NCBI RefSeq assembly: GCF_022807975.1
Contig: NZ_CP094358.1
Location: 2,542,001-2,606,000, forward strand
DNA from: Abyssalbus ytuae
Lineage (GTDB): Bacteria > Bacteroidota > Bacteroidia > Flavobacteriales > Flavobacteriaceae
DNA length: 64,000 nt
Direction: 5' to 3'
This document shows positions 21,407 through 28,972 of this stretch, one piece after another. Numbering within the stretch: position 1 is the stretch's first letter; each line of letters opens with the position of its first letter. Both the position numbers and the translations under genes were made by a program. Under the pieces are notes generated by a model, which was not told where the DNA came from, did not search any database, and saw nothing but the letters and a program-made list of their open reading frames with translations.

Positions 21407-21561
21407 CGCACTAATTAATTCAATGAAAATTTATTATTTCTGAAAAATATTATCTCAATTGGGCAAGTTTAGGGTTGTAGACCGCTCTTTGTCTAACGGA
21501 CAGGTCGTTAGTGAGCAGCCACTTGCACAAACCATATATACAAACGTTATTCAACTTAATT
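21407..21561 (+). other. Spacer downstream of the toxin gene with CTAACG/CGTTAG hairpin
   Basis: This 155-bp stretch before bioD has no gene. It contains a 6-bp inverted repeat CTAACG...CGTTAG with a 7-nt loop at about 21494-21512, followed by GAGCAGCCACTTGCACAAACC and a CATATATACAAACGTTAT segment. It has a higher GC content in its middle than typical spacers here and may be the trailing end of a mobile toxin-antitoxin cassette. An open frame read from 21511 in front of bioD is only an upstream extension. Confidence 0.45.
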
Positions 21562-22182
21562 ATGAGTAAAAAAATATTTGTAACAGGAATATCTACAGAA
21601 GTAGGAAAGACCCTTGTTGCAGCTATAATAACAGAAGCTCTCGAAGCAGACTACTGGAAACCGGTTCAGGCCGGAGATCTGGACAATTCTGACACCGACA
21701 AGATAAAAAGATTAGTTTCTAATAAAAAAACTAAGTTTTATAAGAGTTCTTATAATTTAAATACTCCCATGAGTCCCCATGCAGCCGCAGAAATTGACGG
21801 AATTACAATAGATATCTCCCGCATAGTTGAGCCAAAAACTAAAAACAACCTGGTAATAGAAGGCGCCGGAGGATTACTGGTTCCCCTTAATGAAAAGCAA
21901 ACCATTTTAGATATAATTAAACCCGATTATAAGGTAATAGTGGTAAGCAGGCATTATCTGGGCAGCATAAATCATTCCCTGCTCACCATTAATTTACTAA
22001 AGGGAAAAGGTTTTGATGTTTCTGTAATTTTTAACGGAGACGAACATCCTTCAACTGAAAATATAATTAAAAAAATGACGGGAGTAAACGTTTTGGGACG
22101 TATTGACAACGAACCTTATTTTGATAATCATGTAGTATCGGAATACGCAGATATTTTAAAAGAAAAATTACAAACTTTATGA
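21562..22182 (+). CDS. bioD: Dethiobiotin synthetase
   Basis: A 206-residue ATP-dependent carboxylase closing the ureido ring of dethiobiotin. The P-loop GISTEVGKT is at 9-17, Lys37-type contact in YWKPVQAG, and EGAGGLLVPL is the conserved magnesium/phosphate loop. The ATG at 21562 (MSKKIFVTGIS) is chosen over an upstream ATG at 21511, whose extra 17 residues fall in the toxin-antitoxin spacer and have no family counterpart. Overlaps bioA by 4 bp (ATGA). Confidence 0.95.
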   Translation: MSKKIFVTGISTEVGKTLVAAIITEALEADYWKPVQAGDLDNSDTDKIKRLVSNKKTKFYKSSYNLNTPMSPHAAAEIDGITIDISRIVEPKTKNNLVIEGAGGLLVPLNEKQTILDIIKPDYKVIVVSRHYLGSINHSLLTINLLKGKGFDVSVIFNGDEHPSTENIIKKMTGVNVLGRIDNEPYFDNHVVSEYADILKEKLQTL

Positions 22183-23447
22183 CTTTAACCGAAAGAGATA
22201 AAAAACATCTTTGGCATCCGTTAACCCAACATAAAACCCATCCTGAAACTATTGCTGTAAAGAAAGCAAAAGGAGTTTTTTTATATGATGAACACGATAA
22301 AGAGTATATAGATGGTATATCTTCATGGTATACTTGCGTATACGGGCACTGCAATGATTATATTCTGGAGAAGGTGCAGCAACAAATGAGAACACTTGAT
22401 CAGGTTGTATTTAGTGGTTTCACTCATGAACCTGCTGTTAAACTCTCTGAAGAGTTAATTAAAATATTACCTTATAACCAACAAAAATTATTTTTTTCTG
22501 ACAACGGTTCAACAGCTACAGAAATAGCTATTAAAATGGCTTTGCAGTATCATTTTAATCAAGGTGAAAAGAAAAATATTTTGGTGGCTTTTGAAGAAGG
22601 ATTTCATGGAGATACTTTTGGAGCAATGTCAGTATCAGGGCTTTCTGTTTACAATGGCCCTTTTGAAGATTTTTTTATAACTGTAAAAAGGATTCCTGTT
22701 CCTAATGGTGAAAATAATGATGAAATTTTAAATCAGTTAAAAAAACTAACGGGTGAAAATAAAGTAGCCGGTTTTATTTTTGAACCGCTTGTACAGGGGG
22801 CAGCAGCTATGAAAACCCATGATGCAGAAGGATTGGATAAGTTGATACAATTTTGTAGTGAAAATAACATAATCACTATAGCCGATGAAGTGATGACCGG
22901 TTTCGGAAAAACAGGGAAATATTTTGCAACAGATTATCTAAGTCATAAACCTGATATAATGTGTTTTTCCAAAGCACTTACTGCCGGATTAGTCCCCATG
23001 GCAATAACTTCTTGTTCACAAAAAATTTATGATGCTTTTTATAGCGATGAAATGTCGAAAGGCTTATTTCACGGACATACCTATACTGCCAATCCGATTG
23101 CCTGTACGGCAGCCTTAGCAGGGTTAGAATTATTGCAGTCCGATGAAATTCAGGAGAATATAAATCATATAGTTAAATTACATCAGGAATTTAACAAAAA
23201 AATTAAAAGTCATCCTAAAATTGCATCAACAAGGCAATGCGGTACTATTTATGCGATTGATTTAAATGTTTCAATACAACGTTATGGTAAATTTCGAGAT
23301 AAACTCTTCAATCATTTTATCGAAAATGGAGTTTTTTTAAGACCGTTAGGGCGCACAATTTATATTTCTGCTCCTTATATTATTACTGAAAAACAAATGT
23401 TTAAAATTTATCAGGCTATTGATTCAGCAATTCAAAAAATTGTATAA
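22179..23447 (+). CDS. bioA: Adenosylmethionine-8-amino-7-oxononanoate aminotransferase
   Basis: A 422-residue class III PLP aminotransferase that uses S-adenosylmethionine as amino donor in biotin synthesis. PLP Lys265 is in CFSKALTAG, Asp236 in IADEVMTGFG, with WHPLTQH at the start and the SSWYTCVYGH substrate segment typical of BioA rather than of ornithine-type enzymes. Overlap with bioD by 4 bp shows translational coupling. Confidence 0.96.
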   Translation: MTLTERDKKHLWHPLTQHKTHPETIAVKKAKGVFLYDEHDKEYIDGISSWYTCVYGHCNDYILEKVQQQMRTLDQVVFSGFTHEPAVKLSEELIKILPYNQQKLFFSDNGSTATEIAIKMALQYHFNQGEKKNILVAFEEGFHGDTFGAMSVSGLSVYNGPFEDFFITVKRIPVPNGENNDEILNQLKKLTGENKVAGFIFEPLVQGAAAMKTHDAEGLDKLIQFCSENNIITIADEVMTGFGKTGKYFATDYLSHKPDIMCFSKALTAGLVPMAITSCSQKIYDAFYSDEMSKGLFHGHTYTANPIACTAALAGLELLQSDEIQENINHIVKLHQEFNKKIKSHPKIASTRQCGTIYAIDLNVSIQRYGKFRDKLFNHFIENGVFLRPLGRTIYISAPYIITEKQMFKIYQAIDSAIQKIV

Positions 23448-23474
23448 ATTAGTATATATGATTTTGAATATTGA

Positions 23475-24059
23475 ATGATTCACCCGCATACCGAGCTGAA
23501 ATTTATTTCGGATGAAGTAGGTTATGGCATTATAGCTACTGATTTTATCCCTAAAGGATCAATTACCTGGGTACAGGATAAATTAGATGCCGTTTTTACA
23601 CAATCTCAGATTGACAAAATGAACGATTATTATAAGTCTGTTTTAGATTGTTATACATTCAGAAATCAAAAAGGAAAATATATTCTGTGTTGGGATTTGG
23701 CCAAATATGTAAATCACAGTTTTAAAAGCAATTGCCTTACTACTCCTTATGATTTTGAAATAGCTATCAGGGATATTCACCCGGGAGAAGAATTAACTGA
23801 TGATTATGGCTATTTGAATATTTCCAGACCATTTAGGGCAAAAGATGAAGGCACTAAACGAAAAACGGTTTATCCTGATGATCTTTTAAAATACCATCAA
23901 AAATGGGATAAAGCCATTGCTGATGCTTTCAAACATATAAAAGAAGTTAATCAGCCTTTGTTTAGTTTATTGTCGCCTAAAACAGTTTCAACCATTAACA
24001 AAATAAATACAGGGAAGAAAGAACTTGACTCTATATTAATATGTTATTTTTCGGGTTAG
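23475..24059 (+). CDS. SET-domain protein
   Basis: A 194-residue protein with a compact SET domain (protein lysine methyltransferase fold). Recognisable parts: GYGIIATDFIPKGSITWV (start of the fold), AKYVNHSFKSNC (the RFINHSCxPN-like motif) and GEELTDDYGY (the GEELxxDY motif). A helical tail with basic residues follows. No post-SET cysteines are seen. It comes 27 bp after bioA, on the same strand, and may be co-transcribed. Substrate and link to biotin are unknown. Confidence 0.8.
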   Translation: MIHPHTELKFISDEVGYGIIATDFIPKGSITWVQDKLDAVFTQSQIDKMNDYYKSVLDCYTFRNQKGKYILCWDLAKYVNHSFKSNCLTTPYDFEIAIRDIHPGEELTDDYGYLNISRPFRAKDEGTKRKTVYPDDLLKYHQKWDKAIADAFKHIKEVNQPLFSLLSPKTVSTINKINTGKKELDSILICYFSG

Positions 24060-24062
24060 GGT

Positions 24063-24482
24063 TTATTCTTTTAGTAAATTTATTTTCGCTTCAGTACCTT
24101 CAATTATTATATACATCTCACTGTAAGTCCATTTTTTATCCTGTTTTTCTCCAACAACATATACCCTTGCTTTACCATGGGGGCCTTTAAGAGGTACACT
24201 TATATCAGCTTTTCCGGTATTATTATGAAATGAAATATTTCCATTCATAATACCATCAGTTTCTATGGGCTCTCCTAAAAGCTCAATAACACTTTTGCTG
24301 TGAGAAGCTTCATATACGGCATCTTCATAAGGTTTGGATCCTGTTAATGCTTTTGAAACACCAAAAACAGCAGCTCCCAGTCCAAATATAAATAGTAAGA
24401 TAAGGGTTAAACATCCGCCCAGTGGCACTGCCCAGGGCCAGTTACGGCCAAACCAGCTTTTGCGTTGATTGTAATCATCCAT
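24063..24482 (-). CDS. Coa1-like (cytochrome oxidase assembly factor 1 family) protein
   Basis: A 139-residue single-pass membrane protein: cytoplasmic basic/aromatic N-terminus (SWFGRNWPWAVPLGG), a transmembrane helix at about 17-40 and a small extracytoplasmic alpha/beta domain with VIELLGEPIETDG and KADISVPLKGPHGKARVYVVG, features of the cytochrome c oxidase assembly factor Coa1 family found in many bacteria. ATG at 24482 is preferred over the TTG one codon upstream. It runs opposite to the biotin genes around it. Role unproven. Confidence 0.72.
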   Translation of the reverse strand: MDDYNQRKSWFGRNWPWAVPLGGCLTLILLFIFGLGAAVFGVSKALTGSKPYEDAVYEASHSKSVIELLGEPIETDGIMNGNISFHNNTGKADISVPLKGPHGKARVYVVGEKQDKKWTYSEMYIIIEGTEAKINLLKE

Positions 24483-24524
24483 CAATTTATGTGTTAAGAT
24501 TTATTCTATTAGTAGCAGAACTGT

Positions 24525-24532
24525 TATTTTTG
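24525..24532 (+). promoter_or_regulatory. Promoter -7 box of the ketoacyl synthase gene
   Basis: TATTTTTG, a full TAnnTTTG match, 17 bp before the TTG start at 24550. It supports a separate transcription start for the ketoacyl synthase/lipoprotein/bioB part of the cluster. Confidence 0.5.
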
Positions 24533-24549
24533 TTTCAAATTATTATAGA

Positions 24550-25752
24550 TTGATAAAAGAAGAACTTTCAATAGCTTCCATAGGATCAGTTTCGCCCTTG
24601 GGAATTTCTCAGGAGAGAATATGGGAAAACTACAAAAAAAATAAACATTTTATAACAGAGAAAAATTTTACAAAACTAACTGCTCTGGTATCAGAGTTGG
24701 ATATTGAGGCTCAAAATGAGATAGATGCAATAAAATGTTCAGACAATAAATATAAAGATTTGGATTCTTCTGTTCTATATGCAATCTGTGCATCAAGAAT
24801 AGCTTTAAAAAAAGCAGGGTGGGAAAAAGAATCTGATTTTGGGATTAATATAGGATCCTCACGTGGAGCTACCTCGCTTTTTGAAAAATATCATAAAGAT
24901 TTTCTCGAAACAGGAATTTCTTCAACATTAACCTCCCCAACAACAACACTGGGAAATATTTCCTCGTGGGTGGCACAGGATTTGAAAACCAAAGGTCCGG
25001 AAATATCCCATTCCATTACCTGTTCAACAGCACTTCATGCATTATTAAACGGGGTGGCCTGGTTACAAAGCGGTATGACAGATAAATTTATTGTAGGAGG
25101 AAGTGAAGCTCCTTTAACTCCTTTTACCATTGCCCAAATGAAAGCTATGAAAATTTATGCGAAATCAGGGACGGATACCGATAGACAAACGTTTAAAAAA
25201 AATGAATATCCCTGTAGAGCCTTTGATCTTGAAAAGAGTAAAAATACCATGGTTTTAGGTGAAGGGGCCTGTGTTGTATGTTTAGAAAAAGGAGTAAATG
25301 CTAATTCAGTAGCTGTAATTGAAGGTGTTGGTTTTGCTACTGAAATGTTAACACATAATGTTTCTATATCTGCCAATGCAGAGTGTTTTCAAAAATCAAT
25401 GAAAATGGCCTTGGGAAATTTAGAACCAGACCAGGTTGATGTAATTGTAATGCATGCCCCCGGTACTATCAAAGGAGATAGTTCTGAAGTAAATGCTGTT
25501 AATGCTGTTTTTAAGGACAGCCCCCCCTTCTTAACTACCAACAAATGGAAAATTGGCCACACGTTTGGTGCATCGGGGATGCTAAGTTTGGAATTTGCCT
25601 TATTGATGCTTAAAAATCAGAATTTTATTGGGGTTCCGTATGTAGCGTACTCCACTGTTCCTTCCAAAATTGAAAGAGTTATGATAAATGCCGTCGGATT
25701 TGGGGGAAATGCTGTGAGTATATTAATAAAAAATGTAAATAACCATGTTTAA
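24550..25752 (+). CDS. Beta-ketoacyl-ACP synthase (KAS I/II type) in the biotin cluster
   Basis: A 400-residue thiolase-fold condensing enzyme with the full KAS I/II active site: Cys158 (ITCSTALH), His302 (VMHAPGTIKGDSSE) and His337 (KIGHTFGASG). Start codon TTG, directed by a -7 box 17 bp upstream; no good ATG exists nearby. It is shorter and more diverged than housekeeping FabF (about 415 residues), for example without the usual GKPVSxxS text. Position between bioD-bioA and bioB, with no bioC, bioH, bioG or bioW in the window, suggests a part in making the pimeloyl chain. Alternative: an enzyme of another secondary acyl pathway. Confidence 0.85.
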   Translation: MIKEELSIASIGSVSPLGISQERIWENYKKNKHFITEKNFTKLTALVSELDIEAQNEIDAIKCSDNKYKDLDSSVLYAICASRIALKKAGWEKESDFGINIGSSRGATSLFEKYHKDFLETGISSTLTSPTTTLGNISSWVAQDLKTKGPEISHSITCSTALHALLNGVAWLQSGMTDKFIVGGSEAPLTPFTIAQMKAMKIYAKSGTDTDRQTFKKNEYPCRAFDLEKSKNTMVLGEGACVVCLEKGVNANSVAVIEGVGFATEMLTHNVSISANAECFQKSMKMALGNLEPDQVDVIVMHAPGTIKGDSSEVNAVNAVFKDSPPFLTTNKWKIGHTFGASGMLSLEFALLMLKNQNFIGVPYVAYSTVPSKIERVMINAVGFGGNAVSILIKNVNNHV

Positions 25753-25827
25753 AATTAAATCGCATAAGCACATATTGTATAATACTATTTCCTATTTTAG
25801 CCTCATCTTTTCCCAACGTTTGGTATA

Positions 25828-26409
25828 ATGAATAAAATTAAAACCATATTAAATCCTGCAATTTTATTGTTGCTTTTTTTGGTTTCTTGCGGTAAACATA
25901 AAACCGGAGCGTTAGCGGAAGAAGAATTTATAGAAGTAAAAGTTAAGAATGATTACAGTATTTCCCTTCCCGGTTTTTTAGAAGAAACACAACTGCTTAA
26001 TTCCCAGGCATCCCTTCAGTATCAGAATATTTTTAAAGAAACCTATATCATTATTATCGATGAGTCAAAAGACGAATTCATAAGAAGCTTTAAAGAAACA
26101 GGAATATATAATGATAGTATAAGCACACTTTCCAATTACGCTGAATATCAGAATAATTATTTTAATAAAGCTTTAAAGGCAAGGTCTTTTAGTTCCGGGT
26201 TGTCTGATACCGTGATTAATAATCTTCCGGCAGTTAAAAATACCACTATTGGAAAAGTAGAGGGAGTAGATGAAGAACTGGTGTACTGGAATGCCTATAT
26301 TGAAAGCCGGGACAAAATGTATAATATTGCGTGTTGGACATATGCCCGTAACCGTTCAACGTACGAAGAAACGTTTAAAAAAGCCCTACATTCATTTAAA
26401 AAGATTTAA
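25828..26409 (+). CDS. Predicted lipoprotein, unknown function
   Basis: A 193-residue lipoprotein with signal peptide and lipobox LVSC (Cys21). The mature part has alternating strands and helices (FIEVKVKNDYSISLPGFL, YQNIFKETYIIIIDESKDEF, MYNIACWTYARNRSTYEETFKKALHSFKKI), somewhat like small PsbP/MogI-like folds in Bacteroidota, but I do not recognise the family. It sits 75 bp after the ketoacyl synthase and 3 bp before bioB, so it is probably on the bioB message. Confidence 0.75.
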   Translation: MNKIKTILNPAILLLLFLVSCGKHKTGALAEEEFIEVKVKNDYSISLPGFLEETQLLNSQASLQYQNIFKETYIIIIDESKDEFIRSFKETGIYNDSISTLSNYAEYQNNYFNKALKARSFSSGLSDTVINNLPAVKNTTIGKVEGVDEELVYWNAYIESRDKMYNIACWTYARNRSTYEETFKKALHSFKKI

Positions 26410-26412
26410 TTT

Positions 26413-27516
26413 ATGAGTGAGATAAAACATAACTGGACCAAAGAAGAAATTCTTGAAATATACAACAAACCCTTAATGGAGCTGCTTTATGAAGCAGCTA
26501 CTGTTCACCGTAAATATCATGACCCTAATACGGTACAGGTATCCACTTTGTTGTCCATAAAAACAGGAGGGTGTTCTGAAGATTGCGGATATTGCCCGCA
26601 GGCAGCAAGATATCATACCAATATAGAAGGAAATGATCTTATGTCAGTACAGCAGGTAAAAGCGCAGGCTTTAAGAGCCAAAGCTTCCGGATCGTCAAGA
26701 GTATGTATGGGTGCGGCATGGAGAAATGTAAAGGACGGACCGGAGTTTAATGAAGTTCTGGAGATGGTTCGTACCATAAATAAACTGGATATGGAAGTAT
26801 GTTGCACCTTAGGTATGCTTACTGAAAATCAGGCAAAACGTTTGGCTGAAGCCGGTTTATATGCTTATAATCATAATTTGGATACCTCGGAAGAATATTA
26901 TAAAGAAGTTATATCTACCCGGGGTTATGAAGACAGATTAAAGACTATAGAAAATGTTCGAAAAACCAATGTTACTGTTTGTAGTGGTGGTATTATTGGG
27001 ATGGGAGAAAAACTTGAAGACAGGGCAGGAATGTTAGTAGCACTGTCTACTTTAAACCCGCAGCCGGAATCTGTACCCATCAATGCATTGGTAGCGGTTG
27101 AAGGAACCCCTATGGAGAACGAAAAACCTGTTGAGATATGGGAAATGATACGTATGGTAGCAACCACGCGGATAGTAATGCCTGAAACCCAGGTAAGGCT
27201 GTCGGCAGGTAGAACGCAAATGAGCAGAGAAGGACAAGCCATGTGTTTCTTTGCAGGGGCAAATTCAATTTTTGCAGGAGATAAGTTATTAACAACTCCT
27301 AATCCTGATGTGAATGAGGATATGGAGATGTTTAAAATTTTAGGAGTGAATCCGCAACAACCTTTTATTAAAAAAGCGCAGCCTAAAACTGTTGAAGCTG
27401 AAGATTCAGAATATAAAGATCTAGGAGAAAAACCAAAATGGAGTAGGCCAGGTCATACCATAGATAGAAATGAAGAAGCTAAAGAAAAAGGGAAACCGGC
27501 AAAGGTTTCAAATTAA
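26413..27516 (+). CDS. bioB: Biotin synthase
   Basis: A 367-residue radical SAM enzyme inserting sulfur into dethiobiotin. The radical SAM cysteines are C54, C58 and C61 in GGCSEDCGYCPQ, and the second-cluster ligands fall in VCMGAAW, CCTLGML and the C-terminal AGRTQMSREGQ arginine segment. A 40-residue polar tail (from KKAQPKTVEAEDSEYK on) extends beyond the E. coli form. It follows the small lipoprotein by 3 bp. Confidence 0.97.
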   Translation: MSEIKHNWTKEEILEIYNKPLMELLYEAATVHRKYHDPNTVQVSTLLSIKTGGCSEDCGYCPQAARYHTNIEGNDLMSVQQVKAQALRAKASGSSRVCMGAAWRNVKDGPEFNEVLEMVRTINKLDMEVCCTLGMLTENQAKRLAEAGLYAYNHNLDTSEEYYKEVISTRGYEDRLKTIENVRKTNVTVCSGGIIGMGEKLEDRAGMLVALSTLNPQPESVPINALVAVEGTPMENEKPVEIWEMIRMVATTRIVMPETQVRLSAGRTQMSREGQAMCFFAGANSIFAGDKLLTTPNPDVNEDMEMFKILGVNPQQPFIKKAQPKTVEAEDSEYKDLGEKPKWSRPGHTIDRNEEAKEKGKPAKVSN

Positions 27517-27576
27517 TTTTTTTATTACCATTTAAATCCTTTTATTAAATTTATTGGATTTTTTCGTTATAAGGAC

Positions 27577-28443
27577 ATGAAATTAAAGAAGGTAGAGAGA
27601 GTAAAAAAAATATCAAAGAAGGACTTTGTAAATAATTATGTTAAGCCCCAGATACCTATCGTAATAGAAAAACTTACAGAAGATTGGGATGCTTACAATA
27701 AATGGCACTTAAATTATATTAATAAAATTGCGGGAGATAAAGAGGTTCCTTTGTATGATGACAGGCCGGTAAACCCTGAGGAGGGTTTTAATCAGCCCCA
27801 TGCTATAATGAAGATGAGCGATTATATTGAATTATTAGAGAGGGAACCTACCAATTATCGTATCTTCCTTTACAATCTAATGAAAGAAGTCCCTCAACTT
27901 CGGAATGATTTTAAGTGGCCGGATTTGGGTTTGAAGCTTGTGAAGCAACTGCCTATGCTTTTTTTTGGGGGTGAAAACAGTAAAGTTTTTATGCACTTTG
28001 ATATAGATTATTCAAACATTCTGCATTTTCATTTTCATGGAAAAAAACAATGTGTAATTCTTCCCCAGGATCAGTCTAAGTATATGTATAAAATACCTCA
28101 TGCCTTAATATCAAGAGAGGATATTGATTTTGATAATCCGGATTATGATAAATGGCCGGCTTTAAAATATGCTGAAGGATATGTGGCCAACCTGGAACAT
28201 GGAGAAATGTTATATATGCCCGAAGGTTATTGGCATTATATGAAGTATCTCACTCCGGGTTTTTCCATGAGTTTAAGATCTTTTCCCCGAAGTTATAAAA
28301 ATCTGGTAAAAGCTGCCTATAATGTTTTTATAATGAGACATTATGATAATTTTATGAGAAAAAGAAAAGGGCAGGCCTGGATTGACTGGAAAAATGCTCA
28401 GGCTATTATTAATACTCACAGGCAGGTAGGTATTACGGTTTAG
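27577..28443 (+). CDS. Cupin/JmjC-like Fe(II)-dependent oxygenase
   Basis: A 288-residue protein of the JmjC/cupin_8 group (2-oxoglutarate- and iron-dependent hydroxylases). The iron-binding triad is visible as His140-x-Asp142 (FMHFDID) and His220 (MPEGYWHYM); PIVIEKLTEDWDAYNKW is the typical N-terminal entry. Substrate unknown; relatives hydroxylate proteins or small molecules. It ends in a 4-bp convergent overlap with recX. A weak 6-bp hairpin with T tail (27534-27563) lies between bioB and this gene. Confidence 0.83.
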   Translation: MKLKKVERVKKISKKDFVNNYVKPQIPIVIEKLTEDWDAYNKWHLNYINKIAGDKEVPLYDDRPVNPEEGFNQPHAIMKMSDYIELLEREPTNYRIFLYNLMKEVPQLRNDFKWPDLGLKLVKQLPMLFFGGENSKVFMHFDIDYSNILHFHFHGKKQCVILPQDQSKYMYKIPHALISREDIDFDNPDYDKWPALKYAEGYVANLEHGEMLYMPEGYWHYMKYLTPGFSMSLRSFPRSYKNLVKAAYNVFIMRHYDNFMRKRKGQAWIDWKNAQAIINTHRQVGITV

Positions 28444-28910
28444 TGCATTAACTGGTTTACTGTTTCATATACCAAATGTGGTTCCCATCCCCTGTATAGC
28501 AGGTAATCAATCAGTTTTTTTTTCTTTTTGAATAAATTGGGTTCGTTTAGTTGGGAAAGTCTTTTATTTGCAAGTTCTTCAAATACCTGGTAATATTCTT
28601 CCTCCGGTATTTCTTTTAAGGCAATTTCTATATTGTATTTAGTAATATCACGAAGCTTAAGTTCTCGTATAATTCTTTGTTTGCCCCATTTTTTTATATT
28701 AAACTTTCCTCTTGCAAAATTTTTAGCAAACCGCTCTTCGTTCAGATAATTATTTTTAATAAGATGATTAATGATAGTATCTATAGCCAGGGGAATCATA
28801 TTATAACTTTTAAGTTTTGCAATTACTTCTTTATGGCACCTTTCCTGATAAGCACAATAACGTTCTAATAATTTTGTAGCCTCTTCTACAGTATATGATT
28901 TTTTGTTCAC
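28440..28910 (-). CDS. recX: RecX-family regulatory protein
   Basis: A 156-residue all-helical protein of the RecX family, which binds RecA filaments and limits recombination. The three-helix repeats typical of RecX are seen around LERYCAYQERCHKEV, YLNEERFAKNFARGKFNIKKWG and LIDYLLYRGWEPHLVYETVNQL. Start codon GTG at 28910; no closer ATG fits. recA itself is not in the window. Tail-to-tail overlap with the cupin gene. Confidence 0.88.
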   Translation of the reverse strand: MNKKSYTVEEATKLLERYCAYQERCHKEVIAKLKSYNMIPLAIDTIINHLIKNNYLNEERFAKNFARGKFNIKKWGKQRIIRELKLRDITKYNIEIALKEIPEEEYYQVFEELANKRLSQLNEPNLFKKKKKLIDYLLYRGWEPHLVYETVNQLMH

Positions 28911-28940
28911 CTTGGTTAAAAATAAGATTTATAAAAAAAC

Positions 28941-28968
28941 AAAAAAAGCGGCTATTAGCCGCTTTTTT
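28941..28968 (-). terminator. Terminator of rng (both directions possible)
   Basis: AGCGGC (28947-28952) pairs with GCCGCT (28958-28963) with further A/T pairs outward. T runs are found on either strand, so it can end the rng message on the minus strand. Confidence 0.88.
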
Positions 28969-28972
28969 AGAA

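Noticed and set aside
21511-21561. Longer bioD with 17 extra N-terminal residues
   Set aside because: The extension lies in the toxin-antitoxin spacer and has no equivalent in BioD; ATG 21562 puts the P-loop at the usual position.
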